From positions 186,001 through 250,000 of the forward strand of contig NZ_JAWLVI010000002.1 in NCBI RefSeq assembly GCF_033100795.1: 64,000 bases of DNA. Direction: 5' to 3'. Origin of the DNA: Pseudothioclava sp033100795 (GTDB lineage: Bacteria > Pseudomonadota > Alphaproteobacteria > Rhodobacterales > Rhodobacteraceae). Shown piece by piece: positions 16,266-27,792 of the stretch (position 1 is the stretch's first letter; every line of letters starts with the position of its first letter). The notes under the pieces were generated by a model. That model was not told where the DNA came from. It searched no databases and saw nothing but the letters and a program-made list of their open reading frames with translations. The position numbers were made by a program, and so were the translations under genes.

Positions 16266-17617
16266 GAGCGGTAGTCCGCGTTGATCTCGATGTAGCGATA
16301 GGTCAGATCGCAGGTCCAGACCGATTTGGCGGCTTTGCCAAGGCCCAGATCGACGCCGATCACCAGCTCGTCTTGCTTCATATAGGCCGAAGCCTCCGCC
16401 TCGGAATAGTCTGGCACGCGCCAACCTTTCTCGGCCAGAACCATATCCCCGAACGAGATGGTCAGCTTGTCGCGGTCTGCAACTGCGCCCGACTTGCCAA
16501 CGGCAGCCACCACGCGACCCCAGTTCGCATCCTCACCCGCGATGGCGGTCTTGACCAAGGGAGAGTTGGCGACGGACATCGCGACCTTGTGGGCATCCTC
16601 GGCGGTGGTGGCGCCGGTCACGCGAACCTCGACGAATTTTGTCGCGCCTTCGCCATCGCGCACGACCTGATGGGCCAGATCCATCATAACCTTGCGCAGA
16701 CCGGCCTCGAAAGCGCGCGCGGGGCGCGAGCGCAGGTCGGTAATCGGCGCGGCAGGGGTCTTGCCCGTCGCTGCCACGATCAGCGCATCGGAGGTTGACG
16801 TATCGCTATCGACGGTAATCGCGTTGAAGGTGTCATCCACCTGACGCGACAGCATTTTTTGCAGGTTCTTCGCGGAAATTGCGGCGTCGGTGAAGATATA
16901 GACCAGCATCGTCGCCATATTCGGCGCGATCATCCCCGAGCCTTTGGCAATGCCGACGATCTTGATCGTGCCGCCATCGCCCTCGACCTCGACAGTGGCG
17001 CCTTTAGCGAAGGTGTCGGTCGTCATGATTGCACGGGCGGCGGCCTCGGCCCCATCCGCGGAAAGTGAAGCTTTCAGGTCAGCCACCGTCGCGACGATCC
17101 GGTCATGGGGCAGGGGTTCGCCAATCACACCGGTCGAGCTTGAGAACACCCGCGCCGCATCCAGCCCCAGAGCTTCCGCGACCGCACCCGTCACGGCGTC
17201 AACCGATTGCGCCCCCGCCGCGCCCGTGAAGGCGTTGGCGTTGCCCGAGTTCACGATGATTGCGGCACCACCCGTAGCCTCGGCCGCGCCCCGTGCATTC
17301 AGCTTGCTCTGGCAATCCAGAACGCAGGCCGCGCGGGTGGAGGATTTGGTAAAGGCACCGGCAATCGCGGCCCCCTCGCAGATACGGGCCAGCATGACAT
17401 CGGTCCGGCCCTGATATTTGACGCCCGCCGCTGCGGTCGCAAATTCGACCCCCTCAATCACCGGAAGTTGCGGAAAGGCAGCGGGGGCCAGCGGCGAGAT
17501 AAGCGGCCCTTTGGCGATCGGCTTCGCCGGAGTGCGCCCGAGCTTCGCTTTCAGCTTTTTGACCTTCGCCTTGAGCTTTTCGATCCGCTCTTTCATGTCT
17601 TTGTTCTTCTTCGCCAT
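16262..17617 (-). CDS. argJ: Bifunctional ornithine/glutamate acetyltransferase ArgJ
   Basis: A 451-residue ArgJ, which recycles the acetyl group from N-acetylornithine to glutamate in arginine synthesis. The core begins at about residue 40 (ISPLAPAAFPQLP). The self-cleavage site is in PNMATML, with Thr236 as the new N-terminal nucleophile. The first 38 residues are an extra lysine-rich helical tail (MAKKNKDMKERIEKLKAKVK and on) absent from ordinary ArgJ. The cyclic pathway is implied; whether it also uses acetyl-CoA cannot be told. Confidence 0.95.
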   Translation of the reverse strand: MAKKNKDMKERIEKLKAKVKKLKAKLGRTPAKPIAKGPLISPLAPAAFPQLPVIEGVEFATAAAGVKYQGRTDVMLARICEGAAIAGAFTKSSTRAACVLDCQSKLNARGAAEATGGAAIIVNSGNANAFTGAAGAQSVDAVTGAVAEALGLDAARVFSSSTGVIGEPLPHDRIVATVADLKASLSADGAEAAARAIMTTDTFAKGATVEVEGDGGTIKIVGIAKGSGMIAPNMATMLVYIFTDAAISAKNLQKMLSRQVDDTFNAITVDSDTSTSDALIVAATGKTPAAPITDLRSRPARAFEAGLRKVMMDLAHQVVRDGEGATKFVEVRVTGATTAEDAHKVAMSVANSPLVKTAIAGEDANWGRVVAAVGKSGAVADRDKLTISFGDMVLAEKGWRVPDYSEAEASAYMKQDELVIGVDLGLGKAAKSVWTCDLTYRYIEINADYRS

Positions 17618-17635
17618 TGGCCAGTGCCCCTGCGC

Positions 17636-18484
17636 TTAATTACCGAGAATCGCCGGATCTTTCAGGATCGCGGGATCAATCCCGTCTACCATACGCGTCA
17701 CTTGGGTTTTTTCCATAGCCTCGGTGACGCGGGCTTCGACGGCTTGCTGGCGCAGGTCGCCTTCAAGCTGCTCGCGCACGTCTTCAAGCTTGGGCGCGTC
17801 GGTCAGTCGGGTTTCTTGCAACTCGATCAGGTGCCAGCCGTATTTCGTCTGAACCGGATCGGAAATCGTGCCTTCCTGCATCGCGGCCACGGCATCGGCG
17901 AACGGCTCGACCATGTCATAAAGCGTGAACCAGCCCAGATCACCGCCGGAAACAGCCGCGCCATCCTTGGAGTGCTCTTTCGCCAGATCGGCAAAAGCAG
18001 CGCCGCCGTCTATCTCGGCCTTAAGCTGTTGCGCCTCTTCCTGCGTATCCACCAGAATATGTGCCGCGTGATATTCGCGCGGTTGGGTGGCGCCGAACTT
18101 CGCGTTATAGGCGGCCAGTAGGTCATCTTCGGACACAGCCTGATCCGCCGTATAGGCCAGCAGCGAATTGGCGACATAGGCGCGGCGTTGCACCTCAAGC
18201 GCGATATGGTCGCGTTTGGTCAGGCGGCCCTCACCGATCTGCGAAAGCGCGGTCTGCTGGATCATCTGCTCCAGCACGCCTTCGAACAGCACGTCGTCGG
18301 GAAGTTGGGCATATTGTGGCGGCAGCGCGTCGCGCAGGGCCACCAGATGCCCGAGCGTGATTTCCGAGCCGTTGACCGTAGCCACAACGGTATCGGCATT
18401 CGGCGCCGCGCCTTCGGCCCAAACCGCACCCGCAAGGCAGATCGCCAGAACGCTGCTACCCAGATATTTCGCTAGTTTCGGCAT
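17636..18484 (-). CDS. Periplasmic parvulin-type peptidyl-prolyl isomerase
   Basis: A 282-residue exported folding factor. It has a signal peptide (SSVLAICLAGAVWAEG), an N-terminal helical part, and a PpiC/parvulin domain at about 140-235 (REYHAAHILVDTQEEAQQLK, then GDLGWFTLYDMVEPFADAV and KYGWHLIELQETR). It resembles SurA/PrsA-like isomerases and probably helps secreted or outer-membrane proteins fold, which suits its place opposite secA. It is first in the run leading to argJ and mutT. Confidence 0.88.
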   Translation of the reverse strand: MPKLAKYLGSSVLAICLAGAVWAEGAAPNADTVVATVNGSEITLGHLVALRDALPPQYAQLPDDVLFEGVLEQMIQQTALSQIGEGRLTKRDHIALEVQRRAYVANSLLAYTADQAVSEDDLLAAYNAKFGATQPREYHAAHILVDTQEEAQQLKAEIDGGAAFADLAKEHSKDGAAVSGGDLGWFTLYDMVEPFADAVAAMQEGTISDPVQTKYGWHLIELQETRLTDAPKLEDVREQLEGDLRQQAVEARVTEAMEKTQVTRMVDGIDPAILKDPAILGN

Positions 18485-18521
18485 CTATGCCACTCCCGTA
18501 GTAATGCGGCACCCCGCAGCG

Positions 18522-18550
18522 TTGACAGTCAGACGGTGGACCCTTACATC
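18522..18550 (+). promoter_or_regulatory. Sigma-70-like promoter for secA
   Basis: TTGACA (18522-18527), 17 bases, then TACATC (18545-18550). It lies in the 181-base divergent gap between the isomerase gene and secA. The transcript would carry a leader of about 110 bases before the secA ATG. Confidence 0.5.
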
Positions 18551-18665
18551 GCCTAGGGTCCGGTGAAGGTAATTCCGCCCTTTTTTCGCAAGCCGTTCTA
18601 GGCGGGCAGGCAGGGCGCGGCAAGGCCGCTCTTCACACGATTTGGTCATAGAACGCGGAGAGAAC

Positions 18666-21332
<2,667 letters not shown>

Positions 21333-21350
21333 CCTTCTGATAAATTACCG

Positions 21351-21380
21351 AAACCGCCACCTGAAAGGGTGGCGGTTTTT
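21351..21380 (+). terminator. Rho-independent terminator after secA
   Basis: A perfect 11-bp stem AAACCGCCACC / GGTGGCGGTTT (21351-21361 and 21368-21378) with a 6-base loop runs into TTTTT ending at 21380. It lies 19 bases past the secA stop. Confidence 0.9.
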
Positions 21381-21590
21381 CTATACGATTCCGTGTGTGC
21401 AGCGGCGCGAATGGGGCGCGATTCTGGCGAGTCTGCCTTGCGAGTCCAAATATCGTATCCCGTTGCGTTGCATGTGCTATATGTAGACATCTTTGTTGTC
21501 CTGAATCAGGAAACATTGCCACACCGCCTCCCAAACATTGCCCGAATCCACCGTTAACCTTTTTGGAAGAAAGAGGTGACGGAGGCGAAA

Positions 21591-22574
21591 ATGCGAAATC
21601 TCCGCAGGGCAGCGGTTTTGGGGTCGAGCGTGCTTTTGGCAGCGGGCAGCGGCTATATCATGCAGAATTCAGACAGTCTGGGGCAGCGCCCGGATCTGGC
21701 GCAGTCGCGGGTTGCTGCCGCCGCCCCCGTGCGAATGGACGAGATTCGCAACATCCAATCTGTGGCGAGCATCCCTGCGGTCGTGCGATCCAGCCTGGCC
21801 GAGGGGCCGTTGACGCTGCCGATTATCGCGGTGCGCGACGTCAGTGAAACCCGCGCGGTGTCGAAAATGCCCTTTGAAACCAGTGAACCAGGCGGTTTCG
21901 GGGTCGCCCAGGTGTCTGCTTGTGAGCCCAGTGCGCTGGCGCTGAGTGATGCGGCTCATGGATTGGTGCGCGTCGAGTTGATGGCGCCCTGTCACCCGCA
22001 AGAGGAGGTGCGAGTGTCCGATGGCGCGCTCGAGTTCGACATTCTGACTGACGCCGACGGGCAATGGGCAGGGGTGGTGCCTGCTTATGGGCAAAATATT
22101 GATATTAAAGCATATTTCGCAGACAACGAAGTCAGCGAGGCCACCCTGCGTCTCGATGCCGTGCCGGCGTTCAAAGTCCTTGCGCTGAGCTGGGTAGGTG
22201 CCGATGCATTGCGATTGAACGCGTTTGAATTTGGCTCCGGCGCCGGAGGGGCGGGGCACGTCAGTTCGACCTCGCCGCGAACACCGGATACACTGCTTGG
22301 CGGGTATATTCTGGTGCTTGGAGAGGTCTACGGTGGAGCTATGGCCGAAGTCTATATCGCTCCGCACGAAATGGAAGATACCCAGTTTGATCTCGAGGCG
22401 CTGGTAACAGAAGAAAGCTGTGATACCGATCTTGCGGGAAAACTGATCCGGTCCGGCGCGCGCGGCCTCGAGGTGACGGCACTCAGCTTTGCGATGCCTG
22501 AATGCGATGCGGTCGGATCGTCACTTCTGATGGACCTTCCCGAGGCGCCGCTTGAACTTGCCTCGGCAGATTAG
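21591..22574 (+). CDS. Conserved-looking exported protein of unknown function next to secA
   Basis: Not recognised as any characterised family. The 327-residue product has an N-terminal signal or anchor (residues 6-24, RAAVLGSSVLLAAGSGYIM) and then a soluble, acidic region. Four cysteines (111, 134, 277, 305) are spaced as two pairs and could form disulfides in the periplasm. No catalytic motif was seen. GACGGAGGCG lies before the ATG at 21591; a GTG five codons upstream is possible. It sits between the secA terminator and flgI, so it could belong functionally to secretion or to the flagellum; neither is shown. Confidence 0.6.
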   Translation: MRNLRRAAVLGSSVLLAAGSGYIMQNSDSLGQRPDLAQSRVAAAAPVRMDEIRNIQSVASIPAVVRSSLAEGPLTLPIIAVRDVSETRAVSKMPFETSEPGGFGVAQVSACEPSALALSDAAHGLVRVELMAPCHPQEEVRVSDGALEFDILTDADGQWAGVVPAYGQNIDIKAYFADNEVSEATLRLDAVPAFKVLALSWVGADALRLNAFEFGSGAGGAGHVSSTSPRTPDTLLGGYILVLGEVYGGAMAEVYIAPHEMEDTQFDLEALVTEESCDTDLAGKLIRSGARGLEVTALSFAMPECDAVGSSLLMDLPEAPLELASAD

Positions 22575-22791
22575 GGTCGCCGTCGCTGGGTGATGATGAT
22601 CCAGACGAGCAATTGGCGTCAGTGTGCCGACCCGATCTCTCGTTCAATTCGGGGGCACGGCCCGCTGGAAATATACCTCGCGGCCTATGTTTCATACGCA
22701 GACTCGGTAGCCGTATGCGCTATAAATGCGCTTGGAAATCAAAGCCTCCACGTCAGGCAGAAACGCCCTGAGCCCGATCAATCAGCTGCCG
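22575..22791. other. Convergent intergenic gap between the unknown exported gene and flgI
   Basis: This 217-base gap holds no credible open frame. One weak inverted repeat, CATACG (22693-22698) with CGTATG (22712-22717), has no T-run. No terminator, promoter or RNA gene could be supported. Confidence 0.5.
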
Positions 22792-23892
22792 CTAGTTCAC
22801 TATGAAATCGGCATGAAGCGCTCCGGCAGCGTTAATGCTTTTGAGAATGTCGATCATGTCTCGCGGGCTGATTCCTAAAGCATTCAGGCCCGCGACAACC
22901 TCGGTCAGCGAACTGCCTTCTTGTAGTTCGGCCATTTTTGTTCCCGGATCCTCAGTAAGAGACGCATTCGTGCGGGGCACAATGACGGATTGACCCTGTG
23001 CGAACGGGTTCGGCTGCACCACCAACGGAGCCTCTTCGACGCGCAGCGTCAGGTTCCCTTGACTTACGGCGACATGCGAGATCCGTACATCTTCTCCCAT
23101 GACGATTGTCCCCGAGCGTTGGTCGACCACCACGCGCGCGCGGGTTTCCGGCGTAACCGAAATATTCTCGATCCGACCCAGAAGATGTGAGGTCGAGCGC
23201 ATATTCGAGCGTCTGACATTTAATGCTACCGTGCCTGCATCCTGCATGACGGCAATGCCGCGCCCGAGCTCCGAATTAATCGCGTGTTCGATGCGCCCTG
23301 CAGTCGTGAAATCTGGGGTCCGCAGGGCAAGGCGCACGTTTTCAAGGTTGTTCAGTTCAAAATCGATTTCGCGTTCTATGCGGCCGCCGTTCGGAATGCT
23401 GCCAGAGGTCGGAACGCCCCGCACTACAGAAGCCGCTTCGCCTGTTGCGGCTGCTCCGCCCGCAATTATCTGACCCTGAGCGACAGCATAGATTTCGCCA
23501 TCGGCGGCTTTGAGAGGGGTCATGACCAATGTGCCGCCCAAAAGGCTTTTGGCGTCGCCAATAGCGGCAACAGCGACATCAAGCTGGCTTCCTGCGCGCG
23601 CGAAGGGAGGAAGCGTCGCTGTGACCATGACGGCGGCAACATTCTTGGGCCGAATTTGCTCTCCGGTAACGTTAACGCCGAGCCGTTCGAGGACATTTGA
23701 CATGATCTCTTCGGTGAAAGGGGAGTTCCGGAGGCCGTCGCCTGTGCCGTTCAAACCGACCACAAGCCCATAACCAACAAGGTCATTGCCCCGAACTCCG
23801 TCAAACTCCACCAGATCCTTGATGCGGATTTCGCCGGCGATCGCCAGCGCCGGAAGGAGAAGTGACAGACAGAAGAGAAATAGCTTTTGCAT
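22792..23892 (-). CDS. flgI: Flagellar P-ring protein FlgI
   Basis: A 366-residue periplasmic protein with a signal peptide (LSLLLPALAIAGEIRIKD, cut after AIA). Typical FlgI segments are IKDLVEFDGVRGNDLVGYGL, VVGLNGTGDGLRNSPFTEE and AGLNALGISPRDMIDILKSI. It forms the bushing in the peptidoglycan layer. It is last in the motB-flgE-flgK-flgL-flgI run and overlaps flgL by one base. Confidence 0.96.
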   Translation of the reverse strand: MQKLFLFCLSLLLPALAIAGEIRIKDLVEFDGVRGNDLVGYGLVVGLNGTGDGLRNSPFTEEIMSNVLERLGVNVTGEQIRPKNVAAVMVTATLPPFARAGSQLDVAVAAIGDAKSLLGGTLVMTPLKAADGEIYAVAQGQIIAGGAAATGEAASVVRGVPTSGSIPNGGRIEREIDFELNNLENVRLALRTPDFTTAGRIEHAINSELGRGIAVMQDAGTVALNVRRSNMRSTSHLLGRIENISVTPETRARVVVDQRSGTIVMGEDVRISHVAVSQGNLTLRVEEAPLVVQPNPFAQGQSVIVPRTNASLTEDPGTKMAELQEGSSLTEVVAGLNALGISPRDMIDILKSINAAGALHADFIVN

Positions 23893-24905
23893 CAGATATA
23901 ATCCACCAAAGAGAGCCCCGACAGTCGGGAGGTGAGGGTGTAGAGCGTTTCCAGTTGCCCTTTGACGGCTTCAAGCGCAGTGGCCGTTTCGTACGGATCG
24001 GTGCTGACAAGCTTGTTACGCGCCAGTTCAAGCGCAGATGTCTCTGCGGCATTGCGGGCCTGGGCGCTTTCGACCTGGCCCTGAATGGTTCCAACCTTGC
24101 CTTGAAGGCTTGCGATTTTCCCTTCGCCTGCAATGATGCGCTCTCCCGCCGCCTGAGCGAGGATCGAACGGCCCGAGATGTTGCCTTCTGCCAGGCCGTC
24201 GTCGATGAGCGCGGCGAGAGCATAGCCTTTCAGAAGATCACGCACCTCCGGACTTGCTGCGCTGACGTCAACGGTGATCCGCTCACCTTCGGCGATATTG
24301 AAAGGGCCAGCGGGAGATTGCGATCCCAGGTAGGCATCGTTCCGGTATCCGGTTGAACCGACGGGCGCATCGAACCAATCATCCACCGCAGCGATGATGT
24401 CGGAGACCACTGTGACCCCGCTGATAGCCGATTTGATCTGCGAAAGGATGTCACTTGATGATGAAACGGGGGCATCCCCCGTTGCGGCTCCGCCAAAAAG
24501 ATAGCGCCCACCGACATTCGTGTTGAGAGAAGAGATCAATGAAGTGAACTTGACCGCGGCATCCCCCGTTGCCGCATCCAGCATCGCCGTGGCCGAGGTT
24601 GTCGCTGACGAGATCAGCGTCGCGCCGGTATCGCTTGCCGAATTCCGGATGCTGTCCAGAACGGTCTGCATCGCGCTAGTGGCCAGATCGACTTCTGCAG
24701 TGACGACATCGTAGGACGTGAGCAACTTCATGCTTCGATCAATGCCGGAGAGCGCCGTCAAATCCCCGCGTAGCGCGCGCGCGATGTCGCTGTGTTCACC
24801 CGTGACAACTTCTTTTGTCAGTTGGTTCATCGTAGATTTCAGCTGCACATTATGCTGACGAAGCTGAAATTGCTGGGCCATGTCGCCGATGGAAATGTAG
24901 TTCAT
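23892..24905 (-). CDS. flgL: Hook-filament junction protein FlgL
   Basis: A 337-residue flagellin-like protein (MNYISIGDMAQQFQLRQHN). The N-terminal helix contains TMNQLTKEVVTGEHSDIARA and the C-terminus ends ALEAVKGQLETLYTLTSRLS, the coiled-coil ends shared with flagellin and FlgL. The assignment to FlgL rather than flagellin rests on length and position after flgK. The ATG at 24905 lies one base after the flgK stop. Confidence 0.87.
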   Translation of the reverse strand: MNYISIGDMAQQFQLRQHNVQLKSTMNQLTKEVVTGEHSDIARALRGDLTALSGIDRSMKLLTSYDVVTAEVDLATSAMQTVLDSIRNSASDTGATLISSATTSATAMLDAATGDAAVKFTSLISSLNTNVGGRYLFGGAATGDAPVSSSSDILSQIKSAISGVTVVSDIIAAVDDWFDAPVGSTGYRNDAYLGSQSPAGPFNIAEGERITVDVSAASPEVRDLLKGYALAALIDDGLAEGNISGRSILAQAAGERIIAGEGKIASLQGKVGTIQGQVESAQARNAAETSALELARNKLVSTDPYETATALEAVKGQLETLYTLTSRLSGLSLVDYI

Positions 24906-24906
24906 C

Positions 24907-26361
24907 TTACAGCTCCAGAATTTGGCTGATGAGAGAGTCGATTGTCTGAATGACGCGCGCATTCGCCGCATACATCTGCTCGACTTTCAGCAGCATTTGC
25001 ATCTCGTAATCGGTGTCGACCCCGTCCGCGAGAACCAGTTCTTTCAACGCGCCTTGGCGCGCTGTTGCATAGGATGCGGTGTCTTCGGCGCTCAGGCGAT
25101 TGCCCGCGATCTGGGAGAGAAAATCGGCCGCAAGGTTGATCGAGCCATTGGCGCCGCCGCCAAAGGTGCCGGTGGCTGGCTGGCGTGCTTCGGTAAGGCT
25201 GTCCAGCATGGCGTTCAAAAGCGTCGCGTTACTCGGATCGCCTGTCGAGGTTGATCCCAATCCGTCCCTGAGCTTGCTGACACTTCCGCCATGTGCCGGA
25301 TCGACGAGCGCAGACACGCGAATCCGCCCCGAGATGCCGACTTCATTCGCGCTTGAGAACGCCAAGCCGGCATCGGTGAACAGACCCGCATCACCGCTGT
25401 TGAGGGTGGGATCCACTGATGGGTCTTGAAATCGCTCGATCAGGTCGCGGGCGAAGGCGTCGATTTGGCTTTGCGCGCCCGTGGCAAGATCGTCGCGCAC
25501 CTCAAACAGCGCCCCCAGAGACCCGCCACCTAGAACGCCACCTTTGCTACTGCTTATGGTCATGCCGTTCAGCGTAAGGCCGGAGAGCGCCCCGGATTGC
25601 TGCGTCATGTCGGGGGTAATCACGCCGACTGAAGAGAACCCGATCTGGGAGGGATTGCCCTCAAGCAGGATCGCCCCGCCGGTGGTGTAGAGCGACACCT
25701 GAAGGTTGTCGCGTTCTTGCTGCCGGACGGGAACGATCTCTGAAATCTGGTCGATGATTGACTGGCGTTGGTCCATAAGGGCGGTCGCATCGCGTCCAGA
25801 ACTTCGATAGGCAAGGATCGAAGCGTTTAGCTGATCGACCTGCTGAAGGGACCCATTCAGCGTATCGACCTGACGCTGAATCTCCTGATCGGCCCCCATG
25901 CGGAGTGTCGAGATCTCGTCTGAGACTGAAGTCAGGTGCTCGGTAATGGCGGTGGCGGTGCGCAACACACCTTCCAGGCGCGAGGCACTGTCGGGGCGGC
26001 TTGAGGCTTCGACGAGGGCAGCCTCGAAAGCGGTAACTTTGGCTACAAGAGACGACGGATCGTCGGGTTCCCCAAGGACGGCCTCGATCCTGCTGTAGAA
26101 ATCGGCGCGGACCCCGGCAGAAGAGGTGGCCGAGGTTGCAAGACGCAGATCCTGAATGACGGTATTATTCGTAATTCGCTCAAGCCCGAGGATGCGGACG
26201 CCTGCGCCATTGCCGCCAAGGGTTTGCGAGGCGAGCGAAAGCTCGCGCCGCGCATATCCCTCAGTCATCGCGTTCGAAGTGTTCGAGGCAACGACGTCGG
26301 CCATTCGGGAGGCAGCAGCCAACCCGGATAGTGCATTACTGAGCGAACCGGAGATGCTCAT
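24907..26361 (-). CDS. flgK: Hook-filament junction protein FlgK
   Basis: A 484-residue hook-associated protein. The N-terminal rod signature (ADVVASNTSNAMTEGYARRE) is slightly altered from the usual N-N-x-A-N form. The C-terminus MLLKVEQMYAANARVIQTID matches the FlgK/FlgE closing helix. It follows flgE by 22 bases and precedes flgL. Confidence 0.92.
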   Translation of the reverse strand: MSISGSLSNALSGLAAASRMADVVASNTSNAMTEGYARRELSLASQTLGGNGAGVRILGLERITNNTVIQDLRLATSATSSAGVRADFYSRIEAVLGEPDDPSSLVAKVTAFEAALVEASSRPDSASRLEGVLRTATAITEHLTSVSDEISTLRMGADQEIQRQVDTLNGSLQQVDQLNASILAYRSSGRDATALMDQRQSIIDQISEIVPVRQQERDNLQVSLYTTGGAILLEGNPSQIGFSSVGVITPDMTQQSGALSGLTLNGMTISSSKGGVLGGGSLGALFEVRDDLATGAQSQIDAFARDLIERFQDPSVDPTLNSGDAGLFTDAGLAFSSANEVGISGRIRVSALVDPAHGGSVSKLRDGLGSTSTGDPSNATLLNAMLDSLTEARQPATGTFGGGANGSINLAADFLSQIAGNRLSAEDTASYATARQGALKELVLADGVDTDYEMQMLLKVEQMYAANARVIQTIDSLISQILEL

Positions 26362-26383
26362 TTGTCGTTACCTCGCGCGATTA

Positions 26384-27691
26384 TCAGCGTTTAATGTTTG
26401 TCGTCTCCTGCAACATCTCATCCACTGTCTGGATGACTTTGGCGTTCGACGAATAGGCCCGCTGGGTCTGGATAAGATTTGTAAGCTCTTGCGCGACATC
26501 GACGGCAGAGCCTTCACGGGCATACCCCTCGATCGAGCCGGTCGGACCGTCGCCCGCATTCCAAAGAAAGAACGAGCCCGATGTTGGCGAGACCTGAAAG
26601 GTCTGGTTGTCAAGTGACAGAAGGCCGTTCTGGTTGGGGACATCGACAAGCGGGATCTGATAGACGGTCCGGATAAAGCCGGTGTCGTAGGTGGCCTTGA
26701 TATACCCGTTCTCGTCGACCTCGACGGCGGTCAGGTTGCCCACAGGGGAACCGTCTTTGGTGATATGCGTGGGTGCGAAGCTGTCCGACAGCTGCGTCAG
26801 GCCGTTCGTGTCACCGATCTTGCCGATGGTCATTGTCAACGGGCCGCCGTCAACGGTCAGGGCCAGCGAGCCATCTGTCGCATTATAGGCGCCGCCCGAA
26901 GTCACGCTAACCGAGGCAAGTGTGCCGCCATTGCCGCGGCTGTCGTCGAAGGTCAGAACGTATTCACCGATTGTCGCTCCGGCCTGCGCCGAGTCCTTGA
27001 TAATCATCGTCCATTCATTCGAGCTGCCCGACGACGGAACGGTTGGGGTGAAGGTGATGTCGAGTGTTTCAGAGGTGCCAAGGTTGCCGAAGTATTCGAC
27101 CGACAGTGGCAGTGCCTCGCCGGATGCGCCAGCCTCGGTTCCGACCGCCGGAAGGTTGACGCCCAGGTTCATCTCGGTGGTGGGGTCGCCTGCGGTCTGG
27201 TTGGCGTTGACGACCACCGGCTCGAGTCCGGCGACTGTATCGCGGGGCATGACCGGAATCGTCCCGTCGGCATTGGCGGGCCAGCCCAGCAGAACCAGAC
27301 CGGATTCCGTAACCAGCGTTCCGTCGGCATCGGTGCGGAACGCGCCGGTTGTCGTCATCATCAAGGGTTGATCGCCCATCTGGTTGTCCAGCGTCACGCT
27401 AGGCAGAACCGGCAGCATCCCGCGCCCCGACACGGCAAGGTCCAGAGAATTCGAGGTTGAGACCAGCGTGCCGCGCTCTTCGATCAGGCGCGAGGTAGAG
27501 GCGCGCACGCCACCGGCGGAGTAGACACCCGCACCCCGCGCCTGATTGATGACCATGCTCTCGAATTCGGCAATGGCGCGTTTATAGCCATAGGTGCCGG
27601 AGTTCGCGATGTTGTCTGAAATCGTTGCGAGCCGCGTCGCATTCGCCGCCAAGCCGGCGACGCCCGCATTGAGCGAGGATGAAATGGACAT
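26384..27691 (-). CDS. flgE: Flagellar hook protein FlgE
   Basis: A 435-residue hook subunit. The N-terminal motif ATISDNIANSGTYGYKRAIA and the C-terminal LIQTQRAYSSNAKVIQTVDE are diagnostic, with a variable central domain as in other hooks. The ATG at 27691 gives the normal start MSISSSLNAGVAGLAANATR; longer frames upstream are not credible. The 101-base gap behind motB holds a CtrA-like site, so flgE may have its own promoter. flgD, usually needed for hook assembly, is absent. Confidence 0.94.
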   Translation of the reverse strand: MSISSSLNAGVAGLAANATRLATISDNIANSGTYGYKRAIAEFESMVINQARGAGVYSAGGVRASTSRLIEERGTLVSTSNSLDLAVSGRGMLPVLPSVTLDNQMGDQPLMMTTTGAFRTDADGTLVTESGLVLLGWPANADGTIPVMPRDTVAGLEPVVVNANQTAGDPTTEMNLGVNLPAVGTEAGASGEALPLSVEYFGNLGTSETLDITFTPTVPSSGSSNEWTMIIKDSAQAGATIGEYVLTFDDSRGNGGTLASVSVTSGGAYNATDGSLALTVDGGPLTMTIGKIGDTNGLTQLSDSFAPTHITKDGSPVGNLTAVEVDENGYIKATYDTGFIRTVYQIPLVDVPNQNGLLSLDNQTFQVSPTSGSFFLWNAGDGPTGSIEGYAREGSAVDVAQELTNLIQTQRAYSSNAKVIQTVDEMLQETTNIKR

Positions 27692-27749
27692 GAGTGCGCC
27701 TTTCTGATGCTGCGTCCTATGATTAGACGGCAGACTGCGCCCCAAGCCC

Positions 27750-27764
27750 TTAACATCGAACTAA
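27750..27764. promoter_or_regulatory. CtrA-like site (TTAA-N7-CTAA) upstream of flgE
   Basis: TTAACATCGAACTAA has one perfect and one 3-of-4 half-site at the 7-base spacing of the CtrA box, about 60 bases before the flgE ATG on the minus strand. Confidence 0.35.
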
Positions 27765-27792
27765 CAGATAAAATCGGAACTATTCTATGGTG

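Noticed and set aside
22693..22717. Inverted repeat CATACG/CGTATG as a terminator for flgI
   Set aside because: The stem is only 6 bp with a 13-base loop and no T-run on either strand.
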